Shown: positions 24,608 to 32,644 of the stretch, piece by piece
Position numbering within the stretch: the stretch's first letter is position 1
Layout: every line of letters starts with the position of its first letter
Assembly (NCBI GenBank): GCA_964368965.1
Contig: CAYJDR010000016.1
Span: 1-43,143 of the forward strand
DNA length: 43,143 nucleotides
Direction: 5' to 3'
From: CAYJDR01 sp964368965
GTDB lineage: Bacteria; Chrysiogenota; Deferribacteres; Deferribacterales; Mucispirillaceae
The notes under the pieces: model-generated
Seen by the model: only the letters and a program-made list of their open reading frames with translations
The model's database searches: none
What the model was told of the DNA's origin: nothing
Made by a program: the position numbers and the translations under genes

Positions 24608-25459
24608 ATGAATAACTTATCAATATTAATAATCTCAGGACTATCAGGCGCAGGCAAAACTACAGTTGCAAACGTGCTTGAAGATATCGGCTATGATAAG
24701 ATAGATAACATGCCACTACAAGTTATTGAAAAGATTATCGACTTGCTATATACGACTGAAGCGAAGATGTCGAAAGTAGCGTTCGTAATAGATTCTCGGG
24801 CAAAAGATAGGGCACTTGTTTCAAAAACTATTGCCCTTATTAAAGAGAAATATAATGCGACACTTCTGTTTGTTGAAGCATCAGAAGCAACGCTCGTAAA
24901 ACGATATAAAGAAACACGCAGAAAGCACCCACGTGGTGATGATATAGTGGAAGCGATCAAAGATGAAATGGCACTTATGAGCGATGTAAAAGATATGGCT
25001 GATATAGTGTTCAACTCTGACCAGCGCTCAGTGCATGAGCTCACACGTGAAGTGCAAGACTATTTCAAAGATGTATCAACGCAAGGGCTGTTTATAACTG
25101 TGCAATCGTTTGGGTTTAAATATGGTGTGCCAGTTGACCCAGATATTATGTTTGATGTTAGGTTTTTGCGTAACCCGTTCTTTGTTGAAGGGTTGAAAGA
25201 AAAGACAGGGTTAGATAGCGAAGTAGATGCTTATGTGAAAGGTGATGAAAATTATGACATCTTTTTGCAACAATTATGTAACATTTTACTAACACTCATA
25301 CCACTATATAAGAAAGAGAATAAAAAGTATTTGAACATCGCGATTGGTTGCACTGGTGGCAAGCATCGCTCAGTTAGCATGGTTGAGTCGATAGCACAGG
25401 TACTTGCAAGCAAATCACAAGCGTTTGTTCGCACAAAACATAGGGATATAGAAAAATAG
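24608..25459 (+). CDS. rapZ: RNase adapter protein RapZ
   Basis: A 283-residue protein with an N-terminal P-loop domain (GLSGAGKT at 11-18, then DNMPLQVIEK, and DSRAKD) and a C-terminal domain. The C-terminal domain contains QSFGFKYGVPVDPDIMFDVRFLRNPF and GCTGGKHRSV, both invariant in the family. In E. coli, RapZ senses glucosamine-6-P and guides RNase E to the small RNA GlmZ. In other phyla the partner RNAs are unknown. Linkage with hprK and PTS genes is widespread. It starts 6 nt after hprK with a GGAATGT context. Confidence 0.95.
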   Translation: MNNLSILIISGLSGAGKTTVANVLEDIGYDKIDNMPLQVIEKIIDLLYTTEAKMSKVAFVIDSRAKDRALVSKTIALIKEKYNATLLFVEASEATLVKRYKETRRKHPRGDDIVEAIKDEMALMSDVKDMADIVFNSDQRSVHELTREVQDYFKDVSTQGLFITVQSFGFKYGVPVDPDIMFDVRFLRNPFFVEGLKEKTGLDSEVDAYVKGDENYDIFLQQLCNILLTLIPLYKKENKKYLNIAIGCTGGKHRSVSMVESIAQVLASKSQAFVRTKHRDIEK

Positions 25460-25475
25460 GTTATACGAGGTATAA

Positions 25476-25883
25476 ATGATAGGCATAATAATACTTACAC
25501 ACGGTTTATTTGGCGAAGAGCTACACTTAGCTGCAGAAATGATTGTAGGTAAACAAGATAAAGTAGACATCATATCAATTAAAACAGGCAACTCATTAAA
25601 AGATGCTACAGTACAGCTAGAAAACTTGCTTGACGGCTACATGAACTCAGGCGTGGTTGTCTATACTGACATGTTTGGTGGTAGCCCATCAAATATTTCA
25701 ATGGCATACTTACAAAATGATGCTGTAGAGGTTATCTCAGGCGTAAACTTGCCGATGCTAATAAAAGCATACACATTGCGCATGGATAAGGGCAACTCTG
25801 TGGCAACTATCGCCCAAGAGTCAGCACAAGCAGGCATAGAAAATATCAAAGTTGCAAGCGCAATCCTTACGACTGCAAGGTGA
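25476..25883 (+). CDS. PTS mannose-family EIIA component
   Basis: A 135-residue EIIA of the mannose (ManX N-terminal) family. The phosphorylated histidine is H9 in IIILTHGLFG, and the TDMFGGSPSNIS motif at about residues 66-77 is the family signature. It receives phosphate from HPr and passes it to the EIIB encoded next. In E. coli, EIIA and EIIB are fused in ManX; here they are separate. A CGAGGT ribosome site lies upstream. The sugar specificity cannot be read from sequence. Confidence 0.93.
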   Translation: MIGIIILTHGLFGEELHLAAEMIVGKQDKVDIISIKTGNSLKDATVQLENLLDGYMNSGVVVYTDMFGGSPSNISMAYLQNDAVEVISGVNLPMLIKAYTLRMDKGNSVATIAQESAQAGIENIKVASAILTTAR

Positions 25884-25887
25884 TATC

Positions 25888-26379
25888 GTGCCTACTAATA
25901 GAATAATTTATCGAATTGATGACCGCTTCATACATGGGCAGGTTATGGAAGGTTGGGTTAATTATTACAATATCCACAACATAGTTATTGTTAATGACGC
26001 TATAGCAAATGATGAATTTCAAACCATAATATACAAAAGTATATTATCATCTGATACGAAACTCACTGTTGCAACTGTTGAAGACTATAAGCATAGTGAA
26101 TGTGCCACTAGTGGCAGTGTGTTAAATATTTTTGGCTCTGTCACTGATTTATATGAAGTGCTTGATAACATACCAGAGGGTGCATACATAAACATAGGGT
26201 GCTTAGCACATAAAGATTGTGCAACCAACGTGAGCGAAACAGTATGTATCGGCGATGCAGATATAGAAAAATTGCAAGAAATATTGGCACGTTTTGATGT
26301 GTTCGTACACAAAGTACCATGGGAAAAACCAATCAACATGCTAAAATTTTTTGAAAAGAAGGGCATCATAAAACGATGA
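25888..26379 (+). CDS. PTS mannose-family EIIB component
   Basis: A 163-residue EIIB. The active-site histidine H16 lies in RIDDRFIHGQVMEGW, the standard RxDxRxIHGQV motif. VNDAIANDEFQ follows, as in other ManX/SorB-type proteins. I start it at the GTG at 25888, which is preceded by AAGGTGAT, rather than at an upstream in-frame codon (25852) within EIIA. It transfers phosphate to the sugar during uptake through EIIC and EIID. Its stop overlaps the EIIC start (ATGA). Confidence 0.91.
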   Translation: MPTNRIIYRIDDRFIHGQVMEGWVNYYNIHNIVIVNDAIANDEFQTIIYKSILSSDTKLTVATVEDYKHSECATSGSVLNIFGSVTDLYEVLDNIPEGAYINIGCLAHKDCATNVSETVCIGDADIEKLQEILARFDVFVHKVPWEKPINMLKFFEKKGIIKR

Positions 26380-27041
26380 CAATAGTACAATCGACTTCCC
26401 TAATACTACTTTCTGGCGCAATATCAATAGATAGGCTTGCAGGCTTTAACATCATGATATCGCGTCCATTTATTGTTTCTGGGGTGGTTGGTTATTTGTT
26501 TGATAATATGCTGATTTGTTTATTTGTTGGCGTATTATTTGAGCTTATCGGCATGCTTGAAGTGCCTGTCGGCACGCTGATTGTGCATGATGATACATTT
26601 GGCGGTTATGCGATGTCTGTTATGGTTTGCATAATGCCATCTATCGCTAACACGCTTAGCTTGGTTGTGTGTGTTGCTGTTGTGTTGTTGTTTATGTACC
26701 CAGTGACGCAGACGGATAAATATTGCCGAGCCATCAATCAAAAACTCATAGCCACAACTATTAAGGCTGATAAACAAGACTTTGAAAGCATGTTAATAAA
26801 TATTGGGCTTGCAACTGCGTTTGCAAGAGGCGTGCTTGTTTATAATACTGCGTTAGTTGGTATATATTTTATCATGCTATACGTTACTATACATGTTAAA
26901 GATGCAAGCACTCCAACAGCTTCGCTATTATTGTTGTATGCGTTTTTAGGTGGATATTTATTTAGGTTTTTATCTCGTGAGATATTTTTTAAACTTGCGT
27001 TGTTTTCATGCGGTTTAGTTGTTGGGTGGTTATTTATATGA
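26376..27041 (+). CDS. PTS mannose-family EIIC membrane component
   Basis: A 221-residue, very hydrophobic protein with about six to seven membrane segments. The N-terminus LLSGAISIDRLAGFNIMISRP matches the EIIC-Man motif (GxxxLDRxxxxQxMxSRP). The next helix reads LLFELIGMLEVPVGT-like (VLFELIGMLEVPVGTLIVHDD), with PVGT matching the family. It is shorter than E. coli ManY (266), as is common for the divergent delta-type EIIC. Together with EIID it forms the sugar channel. It overlaps EIIB by 4 nt and EIID by 4 nt. Confidence 0.86.
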   Translation: MTIVQSTSLILLSGAISIDRLAGFNIMISRPFIVSGVVGYLFDNMLICLFVGVLFELIGMLEVPVGTLIVHDDTFGGYAMSVMVCIMPSIANTLSLVVCVAVVLLFMYPVTQTDKYCRAINQKLIATTIKADKQDFESMLINIGLATAFARGVLVYNTALVGIYFIMLYVTIHVKDASTPTASLLLLYAFLGGYLFRFLSREIFFKLALFSCGLVVGWLFI

Positions 27042-27739
27042 AGCCACTAACAATACTGCCTACAATACTTAAGAGCATGGTCTATCAAGCCAACTGGAAC
27101 ACTCGCAACATGCAAGGCACAGGTTTTATATGGTTGCTTAAAGATTTATTTAAGCGTAACAATTTACCGATACCAAGCGACATAAAGGCAGATAAGCCAG
27201 ATTATTTTAACACTAATCCATACTTCATAACATTCATATTAGGTATGGTGTTTAAAGAGTCGGAGCGAAATAATGAGGTTATGCCATTTGTGAAAGCTTA
27301 CTCGTCTGCGCTTGCAGCAATGGGCGATACTTTTTTCTGGCATTCGTTGCGTCCGTTTGTGTTTTTTGTGTCGCTAATGGTGGCAGTAGTCAACCCGAGT
27401 ATTGCGCTTGTTACATACATGGTGCTATACAACGTGTTCCACTTTTGGTCGAGGTTTTTTGGGTTTCATTTAGGCTACAAACAAGGCAAAGATTTGATAC
27501 AGATATTTAAGCGCGTGTCGTTCAATAACTGGGCGCAAGTGCTTGATTATATATCGGTGTTTATGTCAGGTATATTGCTTTCAGCGTTCGTGCTTTATAG
27601 TGATGGGGGCATGTTGTTGAATATGAAAGCGTTTGTAGCATTTGGTTTAGGTTTTTTATTATCAAGGGTTTTATCAGCACCGGTAGGCGTAATAATATTC
27701 GCAGGTATTATCGGTGTATTGTTAAAGATAGGGGTATAA
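27038..27739 (+). CDS. PTS mannose-family EIID membrane component
   Basis: A 233-residue EIID. The amphipathic N-terminal part reads SMVYQANWNTRNMQGTGFIW, which corresponds to the QxxWNYERMQxLGF motif of ManZ. ALAAMGDTFFWHSLRPF, a strong EIID signature, follows at about residues 92-108, and the C-terminal half is hydrophobic. I use the ATG at 27038 inside the EIIC stop codon (ATGA); the upstream in-frame start at 27008 would lie within EIIC. Somewhat shorter than E. coli ManZ. Confidence 0.9.
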   Translation: MKPLTILPTILKSMVYQANWNTRNMQGTGFIWLLKDLFKRNNLPIPSDIKADKPDYFNTNPYFITFILGMVFKESERNNEVMPFVKAYSSALAAMGDTFFWHSLRPFVFFVSLMVAVVNPSIALVTYMVLYNVFHFWSRFFGFHLGYKQGKDLIQIFKRVSFNNWAQVLDYISVFMSGILLSAFVLYSDGGMLLNMKAFVAFGLGFLLSRVLSAPVGVIIFAGIIGVLLKIGV

Positions 27740-27741
27740 TT

Positions 27742-28014
27742 ATGGAAAAGTTTATCACAACAACAATAAGTAATGAACTAGGTATGCATGCAAGAGCAGC
27801 CGCAGCATTCGTAAAGACAGCCTCTGAATATAATGCAGATATCGTAGTGAAAAAAGATGAATATGAAGTAAACGGCAAAAGTATAATGGGCTTAATAATG
27901 CTATCTGCACCGAAAGGAAGCATCATAGAAATACACGCAAACGGACTAGATGCCCACGACTGTTTGCAATCATTACAAAGTTTAGTTGAAGGCAAATTTG
28001 GAGAAGATGCGTGA
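27742..28014 (+). CDS. ptsH: phosphocarrier protein HPr
   Basis: A 90-residue HPr. The catalytic histidine is H16 in GMHARAAAAFV, and the regulatory serine is S47 in GKSIMGLIML, the site used by HPr kinase. Alanine replaces the usual proline after HxR, a change also familiar in HPr of other proteobacteria-like groups. HPr relays phosphate from EI to EIIA. With hprK present, the serine form probably signals energy state. It sits 2 nt after EIID and overlaps EI. Confidence 0.94.
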   Translation: MEKFITTTISNELGMHARAAAAFVKTASEYNADIVVKKDEYEVNGKSIMGLIMLSAPKGSIIEIHANGLDAHDCLQSLQSLVEGKFGEDA

Positions 28015-29747
28015 TCATAAAAAACGGCTCATCAATATCTAGCGGTATCGTTATAGGTAAATGCTTAAAAGTTGATAGGAAAAACGTATTTGTTACAGGT
28101 TATAGAGTTAGCGACAAAACAGCAGAAGTTAAAAAACTGAAAGACGCTATCAACTATACTGCAAACGCTATCGACAACATCAACCTTAAAGGCGAAGCAG
28201 GGGAGATAAACGCGCAAGTATATGACGCATATAAACTCTTGCTAGAAGATGAACTGTTTGTTGGGCAAGCTGAAGCGCTTATCAATAAAGAAAGTGTAAA
28301 TGCAGAGTATGCCCTAAAGTGTGTGCGAGATGAGATCATTAAAGCGCTATACAACTCTACAGATGAGTATATCCGAGATAGAAAGCATGACATTGACGGA
28401 ATATACCAAAGGCTACAACGTCACATGATGAAGATAACATATGATAAGTTTGATAACGCAGCGAGCGATTCTATCATAGTTACATCGGATATCATAATAT
28501 CAGATATTGAAGTTATGTTGGAGCAAGGCATTAAAGGGTTTGTAACTGATAGCGGAAGCCGTGTAACACATAACTCTATCATAGCGAAAAGTGCAGGTTT
28601 GATAGCCGTTGTTGGCACTAAAGATATATATGATAACGTATCAAACGGCGATGAATTAATAATAGATGGCTTTTTAGGGCAAGTTGTAATAAACCCAGAT
28701 GAAGACACAAGGTTGCGCTATGAAAAGCGCATGAAAGACTATGAAAAGTTCCTGTCATCTTTCAAGCAAAAGAACGATACAGCATGCTATACAAAAGATA
28801 AACATGAAATATCACTCTTTGCAAACATAGAGGGCAACAGCGAACTAAGCCTAATAGATGTACACGGCCTCCAAGGTGTAGGGCTTTACCGTACAGAATT
28901 TATCTACATGAGTAAAACTGATATTAATGAAGATGAACAATATAACATATACTCTGATGCAATAAAAGGGCTAGCTAACAAGCGCTTAGTTCTAAGAAGC
29001 TATGACTTAGGTGGCGATAAAGTAGTTAGCGGCATGGATACCTATGACGAGCCTAACCCAGCAATGGGGTTACGTGCTATAAGGTATTGCATGGCAAACA
29101 AAGGCATGTTCGCAAAGCAGATTAAAGCAGTGCTTCGTGCTGCTTCTCATGGTGATGTGTGGTTGTTGTTGCCAATGATATCTTCTGTCGATGAACTATT
29201 AGATGTTAAAGCATTTATACAAGAGCAATCAAGGTTGCTGACTATTGATAATGTGTCTCATCAAAACGATATCAAAATAGGCATAATGATAGAGCTTCCA
29301 TCAGTAGCATTTGCGATAGATAAGTTTATCCCACATGTAGACTTTTTCAATATTGGCACTAATGATTTAATTCAGTTTATGCTTGGTGTTGATAGGTGCA
29401 ATAATTACGTAAACCATTTACATTCAAATATAAATCACTCTGTTTTGTATGCGCTACAATTCATTCACGATAAAATAACTGCTAGTGGCAAACCATTATG
29501 CTTATGCGGTGAGCTCGCAAGCGATTACAATTTCATACCTATACTTTTAGGCATGGGTTATAACTGTTTAAGCATGAACCCTCGTGCGACATATAGCATA
29601 AGGAACATTGTAGGTAAACTTGAGGTCGAGAAATGTAGGGAACTAGTTGCGCAAATAATGGATGCAAACTCAGAACATGAGGCTGAAAACATTTTACAAT
29701 CCTTCAATAATAAACACATAAACTTAGGTAAGCTATATAATGCATAG
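28011..29747 (+). CDS. ptsI: PTS enzyme I (phosphoenolpyruvate-protein phosphotransferase)
   Basis: A 578-residue enzyme I that takes phosphate from PEP and gives it to HPr. The phosphohistidine is H187 in GSRVTHNSIIAKS, a slightly divergent form of GGRTSHxAIxAR. The PEP-binding barrel shows GLYRTEFIYM, DLGGDKV, NPAMGLRAIRYC, LLPMIS, GTNDLIQFMLGVDR and the catalytic-loop cysteine in CGELASD. The start is GTG at 28011, overlapping the HPr stop (GTGA). The length matches E. coli EI (575). It ends the PTS run. Confidence 0.94.
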   Translation: MIIKNGSSISSGIVIGKCLKVDRKNVFVTGYRVSDKTAEVKKLKDAINYTANAIDNINLKGEAGEINAQVYDAYKLLLEDELFVGQAEALINKESVNAEYALKCVRDEIIKALYNSTDEYIRDRKHDIDGIYQRLQRHMMKITYDKFDNAASDSIIVTSDIIISDIEVMLEQGIKGFVTDSGSRVTHNSIIAKSAGLIAVVGTKDIYDNVSNGDELIIDGFLGQVVINPDEDTRLRYEKRMKDYEKFLSSFKQKNDTACYTKDKHEISLFANIEGNSELSLIDVHGLQGVGLYRTEFIYMSKTDINEDEQYNIYSDAIKGLANKRLVLRSYDLGGDKVVSGMDTYDEPNPAMGLRAIRYCMANKGMFAKQIKAVLRAASHGDVWLLLPMISSVDELLDVKAFIQEQSRLLTIDNVSHQNDIKIGIMIELPSVAFAIDKFIPHVDFFNIGTNDLIQFMLGVDRCNNYVNHLHSNINHSVLYALQFIHDKITASGKPLCLCGELASDYNFIPILLGMGYNCLSMNPRATYSIRNIVGKLEVEKCRELVAQIMDANSEHEAENILQSFNNKHINLGKLYNA

Positions 29748-29775
29748 TTGCATATTGCTATGAAATAGTATAGTA

Positions 29776-29801
29776 TATTGATATGAATTAAAATATCAAT
29801 A
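29776..29801. promoter_or_regulatory. 9-bp-arm palindrome upstream of the YbhG-like gene, candidate operator
   Basis: TATTGATAT (29776-29784) and ATATCAATA (29793-29801) form a perfect inverted repeat with an 8-nt spacer. It ends just before the CGAGGT ribosome site. There is no U tract and it is AT-rich, so it looks more like a repressor site than a terminator. A weak promoter (TTGCAT 29748, TAGTAT 29771, 17-nt spacer) would place the transcription start at the palindrome. Confidence 0.5.
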
Positions 29802-29812
29802 CGAGGTATGCT

Positions 29813-30793
29813 ATGAAAAAGCGTATAGTCCTTATAGTATTATTAATTATCGTCACTACAATATCATTTTTAGCATATAAACATTTCAAAATACAAGATG
29901 ACAACATATTGAAATTCTCTGGCGAATTACAGATGGATGAAGTTGATGTGTCATTTCGCACGATGGGGCAGTTAGCTAGCGTATTGGTTGATGAAGGTGT
30001 GCGTGTTGAGAAAGGCGCTTTGCTTGCAACACTTGATAACACTGACTATAAACTAAAGCTAGATTTAGCAAATGCTGACAACACTACAGCAACATGGGCA
30101 TTGCAAGAGCTTGAAACAGGCTACACAAAAGAAGAAATCGCACAAGCGAAGCAACAACTAGCGCAAGCAAGGGCAGAAGCTAATAATATCAAAAAAGAAT
30201 ATGAGCGTGCAAAAAAACTATATGCAGGCAACTCTATTTCACAATCAACTTACGATAACGCAGAAACAGCATATAACGTATCAAAACATAAAGTCAAAGA
30301 ACTATCAGAAAGATTGAAACAACTAGAATTAGGCATAAGGCAAGAACGCATTGAACAAGCAAAAGCACAAACACTAGCAACTAGTGCTAATGTGCAACTA
30401 GCTAGCCAACAACTAGCATACACAAAGCTTGCATCACCGATTAATGGCGTTGTTATAAACAAGTATAGAGATACTGGCGAGTTTGTACAAGCTGGTAGCA
30501 CAATATTCTCAATAGCTAATCCAGATGAACTGTGGCTACGTGCGTATTTGCCTGTCACACAAGCAACAATGGTAAAACTTGGCGACAAAATGGCAGTAAC
30601 TGTTGATGCACTACCTAATGAAAAGTTTGAAGGTGTGGTCACCTATATTTCTGACGTAGCAGAGTTCACCCCAAAGCAGATACAAACAAGCATTGAGCGT
30701 GTAAAACTTGTGTATAGGGTCAAGATTGATATTGTAGATACTAAAGGGTTGTTAAAATCTGGTATACCAGCGGATGCGGTTATTTGGGAATAG
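29813..30793 (+). CDS. HlyD-family membrane fusion protein, YbhG-like
   Basis: A 326-residue adaptor anchored by one N-terminal helix (about residues 4-22). It has a biotinyl-lipoyl-like half motif (GQLASVLVDEGVRVEKGALLATLD), a long coiled-coil hairpin rich in Gln, Ala and Lys (about residues 95-200), then ASPINGVVINKYRDTGEFV. The C-terminal phrase LRAYLPVTQA and VAEFTPKQIQ closely resemble E. coli YbhG (332 residues). It should link the inner-membrane ABC pump encoded downstream to an outer-membrane channel. It is the first gene of a five-gene operon. Confidence 0.9.
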   Translation: MKKRIVLIVLLIIVTTISFLAYKHFKIQDDNILKFSGELQMDEVDVSFRTMGQLASVLVDEGVRVEKGALLATLDNTDYKLKLDLANADNTTATWALQELETGYTKEEIAQAKQQLAQARAEANNIKKEYERAKKLYAGNSISQSTYDNAETAYNVSKHKVKELSERLKQLELGIRQERIEQAKAQTLATSANVQLASQQLAYTKLASPINGVVINKYRDTGEFVQAGSTIFSIANPDELWLRAYLPVTQATMVKLGDKMAVTVDALPNEKFEGVVTYISDVAEFTPKQIQTSIERVKLVYRVKIDIVDTKGLLKSGIPADAVIWE

Positions 30794-30798
30794 TGCAA

Positions 30799-31722
30799 AT
30801 GACTAATAATACAATTATCAATGCTAATAATTTATCTAAATCGTTTGATAATGTAAAAGCGTTGAAAGATGTTTCGATATCAGTGAAAGCTGGCGAAATA
30901 TCTGGTGTTGTTGGTCCTGATGGTGCTGGTAAAACCACGCTGATGCGCATATTGTCAACAGTCAGCTTGCCTTGTGAAGGTACGCTTACCTTAGATGATA
31001 TCGATGCCATTAAGCACTATCAAAAAGCACGTGCAAGCCTAGGTTATATGAGTCAAAAATTTGGGCTATATCAAGATATGTCGGTTAGTGAAAATATCGA
31101 CTTCTACGCAACCCTACAAGGCGTTGCACAAAAAGATATTGAACCACGTAAAGAAAGGTTGTTAAAAGCTAGTGGTATGTATCAATTTCGTGATAGGTTT
31201 GCTGGCAACTTATCTGGCGGTATGAAGCAAAAACTTGCACTATGTTCAGCACTTATCCATGAACCTAAAGTATTGATATTAGATGAACCTACAAACGGTG
31301 TCGACCCTGTATCAAGGCGAGAGTTTTGGCAAATCTTAAACTCTTTTACATCTACTGGTACAGCAATCGTTTACGCAACATCATACCTAGATGAAGCAGA
31401 GCGTTGCAACACTATCAACTTAATGCATAGTGGCGAAATTTTAGCATATGGCACACCCGAACAACTCAAAAACTTACAAGATATCAATGTTGTATCTATC
31501 AAAGGCGAACGCATAAGAGATTTATTAGTTAAGCTACCTAAAGATATGGGCAATGTATGGGCATTCGGCTCAGAGATACATGTCCATGCACCTAAAAGCA
31601 TAAATAACATCATAGAGCGTGTATCAAATATCGCTGGCGATCAATACACGTGCTCAATCATTACACCAACGCTAGAAGATGTGTTCACTCACTTAACATC
31701 AGAGGTGTATAATAATGAGTGA
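30799..31722 (+). CDS. ABC transporter ATPase, corresponding to the first half of YbhF
   Basis: A 307-residue ABC ATPase: Walker A GPDGAGKTT, Q-loop MSQKFGLYQDMSV, signature LSGGMKQKLALCSAL, Walker B VLILDEPTNGVDPVSRREFW, and a C-terminal extension typical of drug-export ATPases. The aspartate in GPDGAGKT and the YMSQKFGLY phrase match the N-terminal half of E. coli YbhF. I use the ATG at 30799, since the upstream in-frame TTG (30784) lies in the previous gene. The C-terminus ends with TPTLEDVFTHLT, standard for this class. It overlaps the next ATPase gene by 8 nt. Confidence 0.9.
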   Translation: MTNNTIINANNLSKSFDNVKALKDVSISVKAGEISGVVGPDGAGKTTLMRILSTVSLPCEGTLTLDDIDAIKHYQKARASLGYMSQKFGLYQDMSVSENIDFYATLQGVAQKDIEPRKERLLKASGMYQFRDRFAGNLSGGMKQKLALCSALIHEPKVLILDEPTNGVDPVSRREFWQILNSFTSTGTAIVYATSYLDEAERCNTINLMHSGEILAYGTPEQLKNLQDINVVSIKGERIRDLLVKLPKDMGNVWAFGSEIHVHAPKSINNIIERVSNIAGDQYTCSIITPTLEDVFTHLTSEVYNNE

Positions 31723-32644
31723 AAAAGCAATAGTTGTTGAAAACTTATATAAAATATTTGGCGATTTTAAAGCAGTCAACGATGTTAGCTTTACTGTTGG
31801 AAAGGGCGAGATATTTGGCTTTTTAGGCTCGAATGGTGCTGGGAAATCAACTACTATACGCATGCTTTGTGGGATACTTGAGCCAACAAACGGCACTGGT
31901 ATTGTAGCTGGTTATAACATCGCCACACAAGCACGCACTGTAAGGCAAAATATTGGATATATGGGGCAAAAATTTTCGCTATACGAAGAACTTACAGTTA
32001 TTGAGAATATTAAGTTTTTTGCTAAGCTATATAACGTGCCAAAAGATGTATTCAATGAACGCATATCAGAAACTATCGAGCTAGTAAAACTCCAAGGCTA
32101 TGAACATAAAAAAACCATCAGCCTTTCAGCAGGCATAAAGCAACGCTTATCGCTTGCATGTGCAATACTTCACCGACCTAGCGTACTATTTTTAGACGAA
32201 CCAACTGCTGGGGTTGACCCTATATCACGCAGAAACTTTTGGGATTTGATATATTCATTTTCAGCCAATGGGGTTACAATATTTGTCACAACGCACTATA
32301 TGGACGAGGCAGAATACTGCGATAGGATAGCCATGATATCAGCTGGCAAATTGCAACAAATTGGAACACCCGAAGAACTTAAAACTAGCAAAATGCGCCT
32401 AGATGTATTTAGCCTAACAGGCAACGACTTGCACAAAATATCAAACACATTAAGCGGCATGAAAGGGGTGTATGATGTAGCTATTCTAGCAGACTCAATA
32501 CGAGTGCTTACGAAAGGTATCGCACAAGCAGATATTGAGTCCATTTTGCAAAACTCACAAACTCACTTTGAGCAACTATCTGCCACACAAGCAACGCTAG
32601 AAGATGTTTTTGTTAGCTTATCAGGGGTGCTTGATGAATATTAG
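31715..32644 (+). CDS. ABC transporter ATPase, corresponding to the second half of YbhF
   Basis: A 309-residue ABC ATPase: Walker A GSNGAGKST, Q-loop MGQKFSLYEELTV, Walker B VLFLDEPTAGVDPISRRNFW and switch histidine TTHYMDEAE. The signature reads LSAGIKQRL instead of LSGG, one conservative change. It resembles the C-terminal half of YbhF. In E. coli the two halves are one 578-residue protein; here they are separate genes, which would form the heterodimeric nucleotide-binding pair. It overlaps the permease gene by 11 nt. Confidence 0.9.
   Translation: MSEKAIVVENLYKIFGDFKAVNDVSFTVGKGEIFGFLGSNGAGKSTTIRMLCGILEPTNGTGIVAGYNIATQARTVRQNIGYMGQKFSLYEELTVIENIKFFAKLYNVPKDVFNERISETIELVKLQGYEHKKTISLSAGIKQRLSLACAILHRPSVLFLDEPTAGVDPISRRNFWDLIYSFSANGVTIFVTTHYMDEAEYCDRIAMISAGKLQQIGTPEELKTSKMRLDVFSLTGNDLHKISNTLSGMKGVYDVAILADSIRVLTKGIAQADIESILQNSQTHFEQLSATQATLEDVFVSLSGVLDEY

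Noticed and set aside
29776..29801. Terminator of the PTS run
   Set aside because: The stem is A/T-rich and lacks a U tract, and it abuts the ribosome site of the next gene, so an operator is more plausible.
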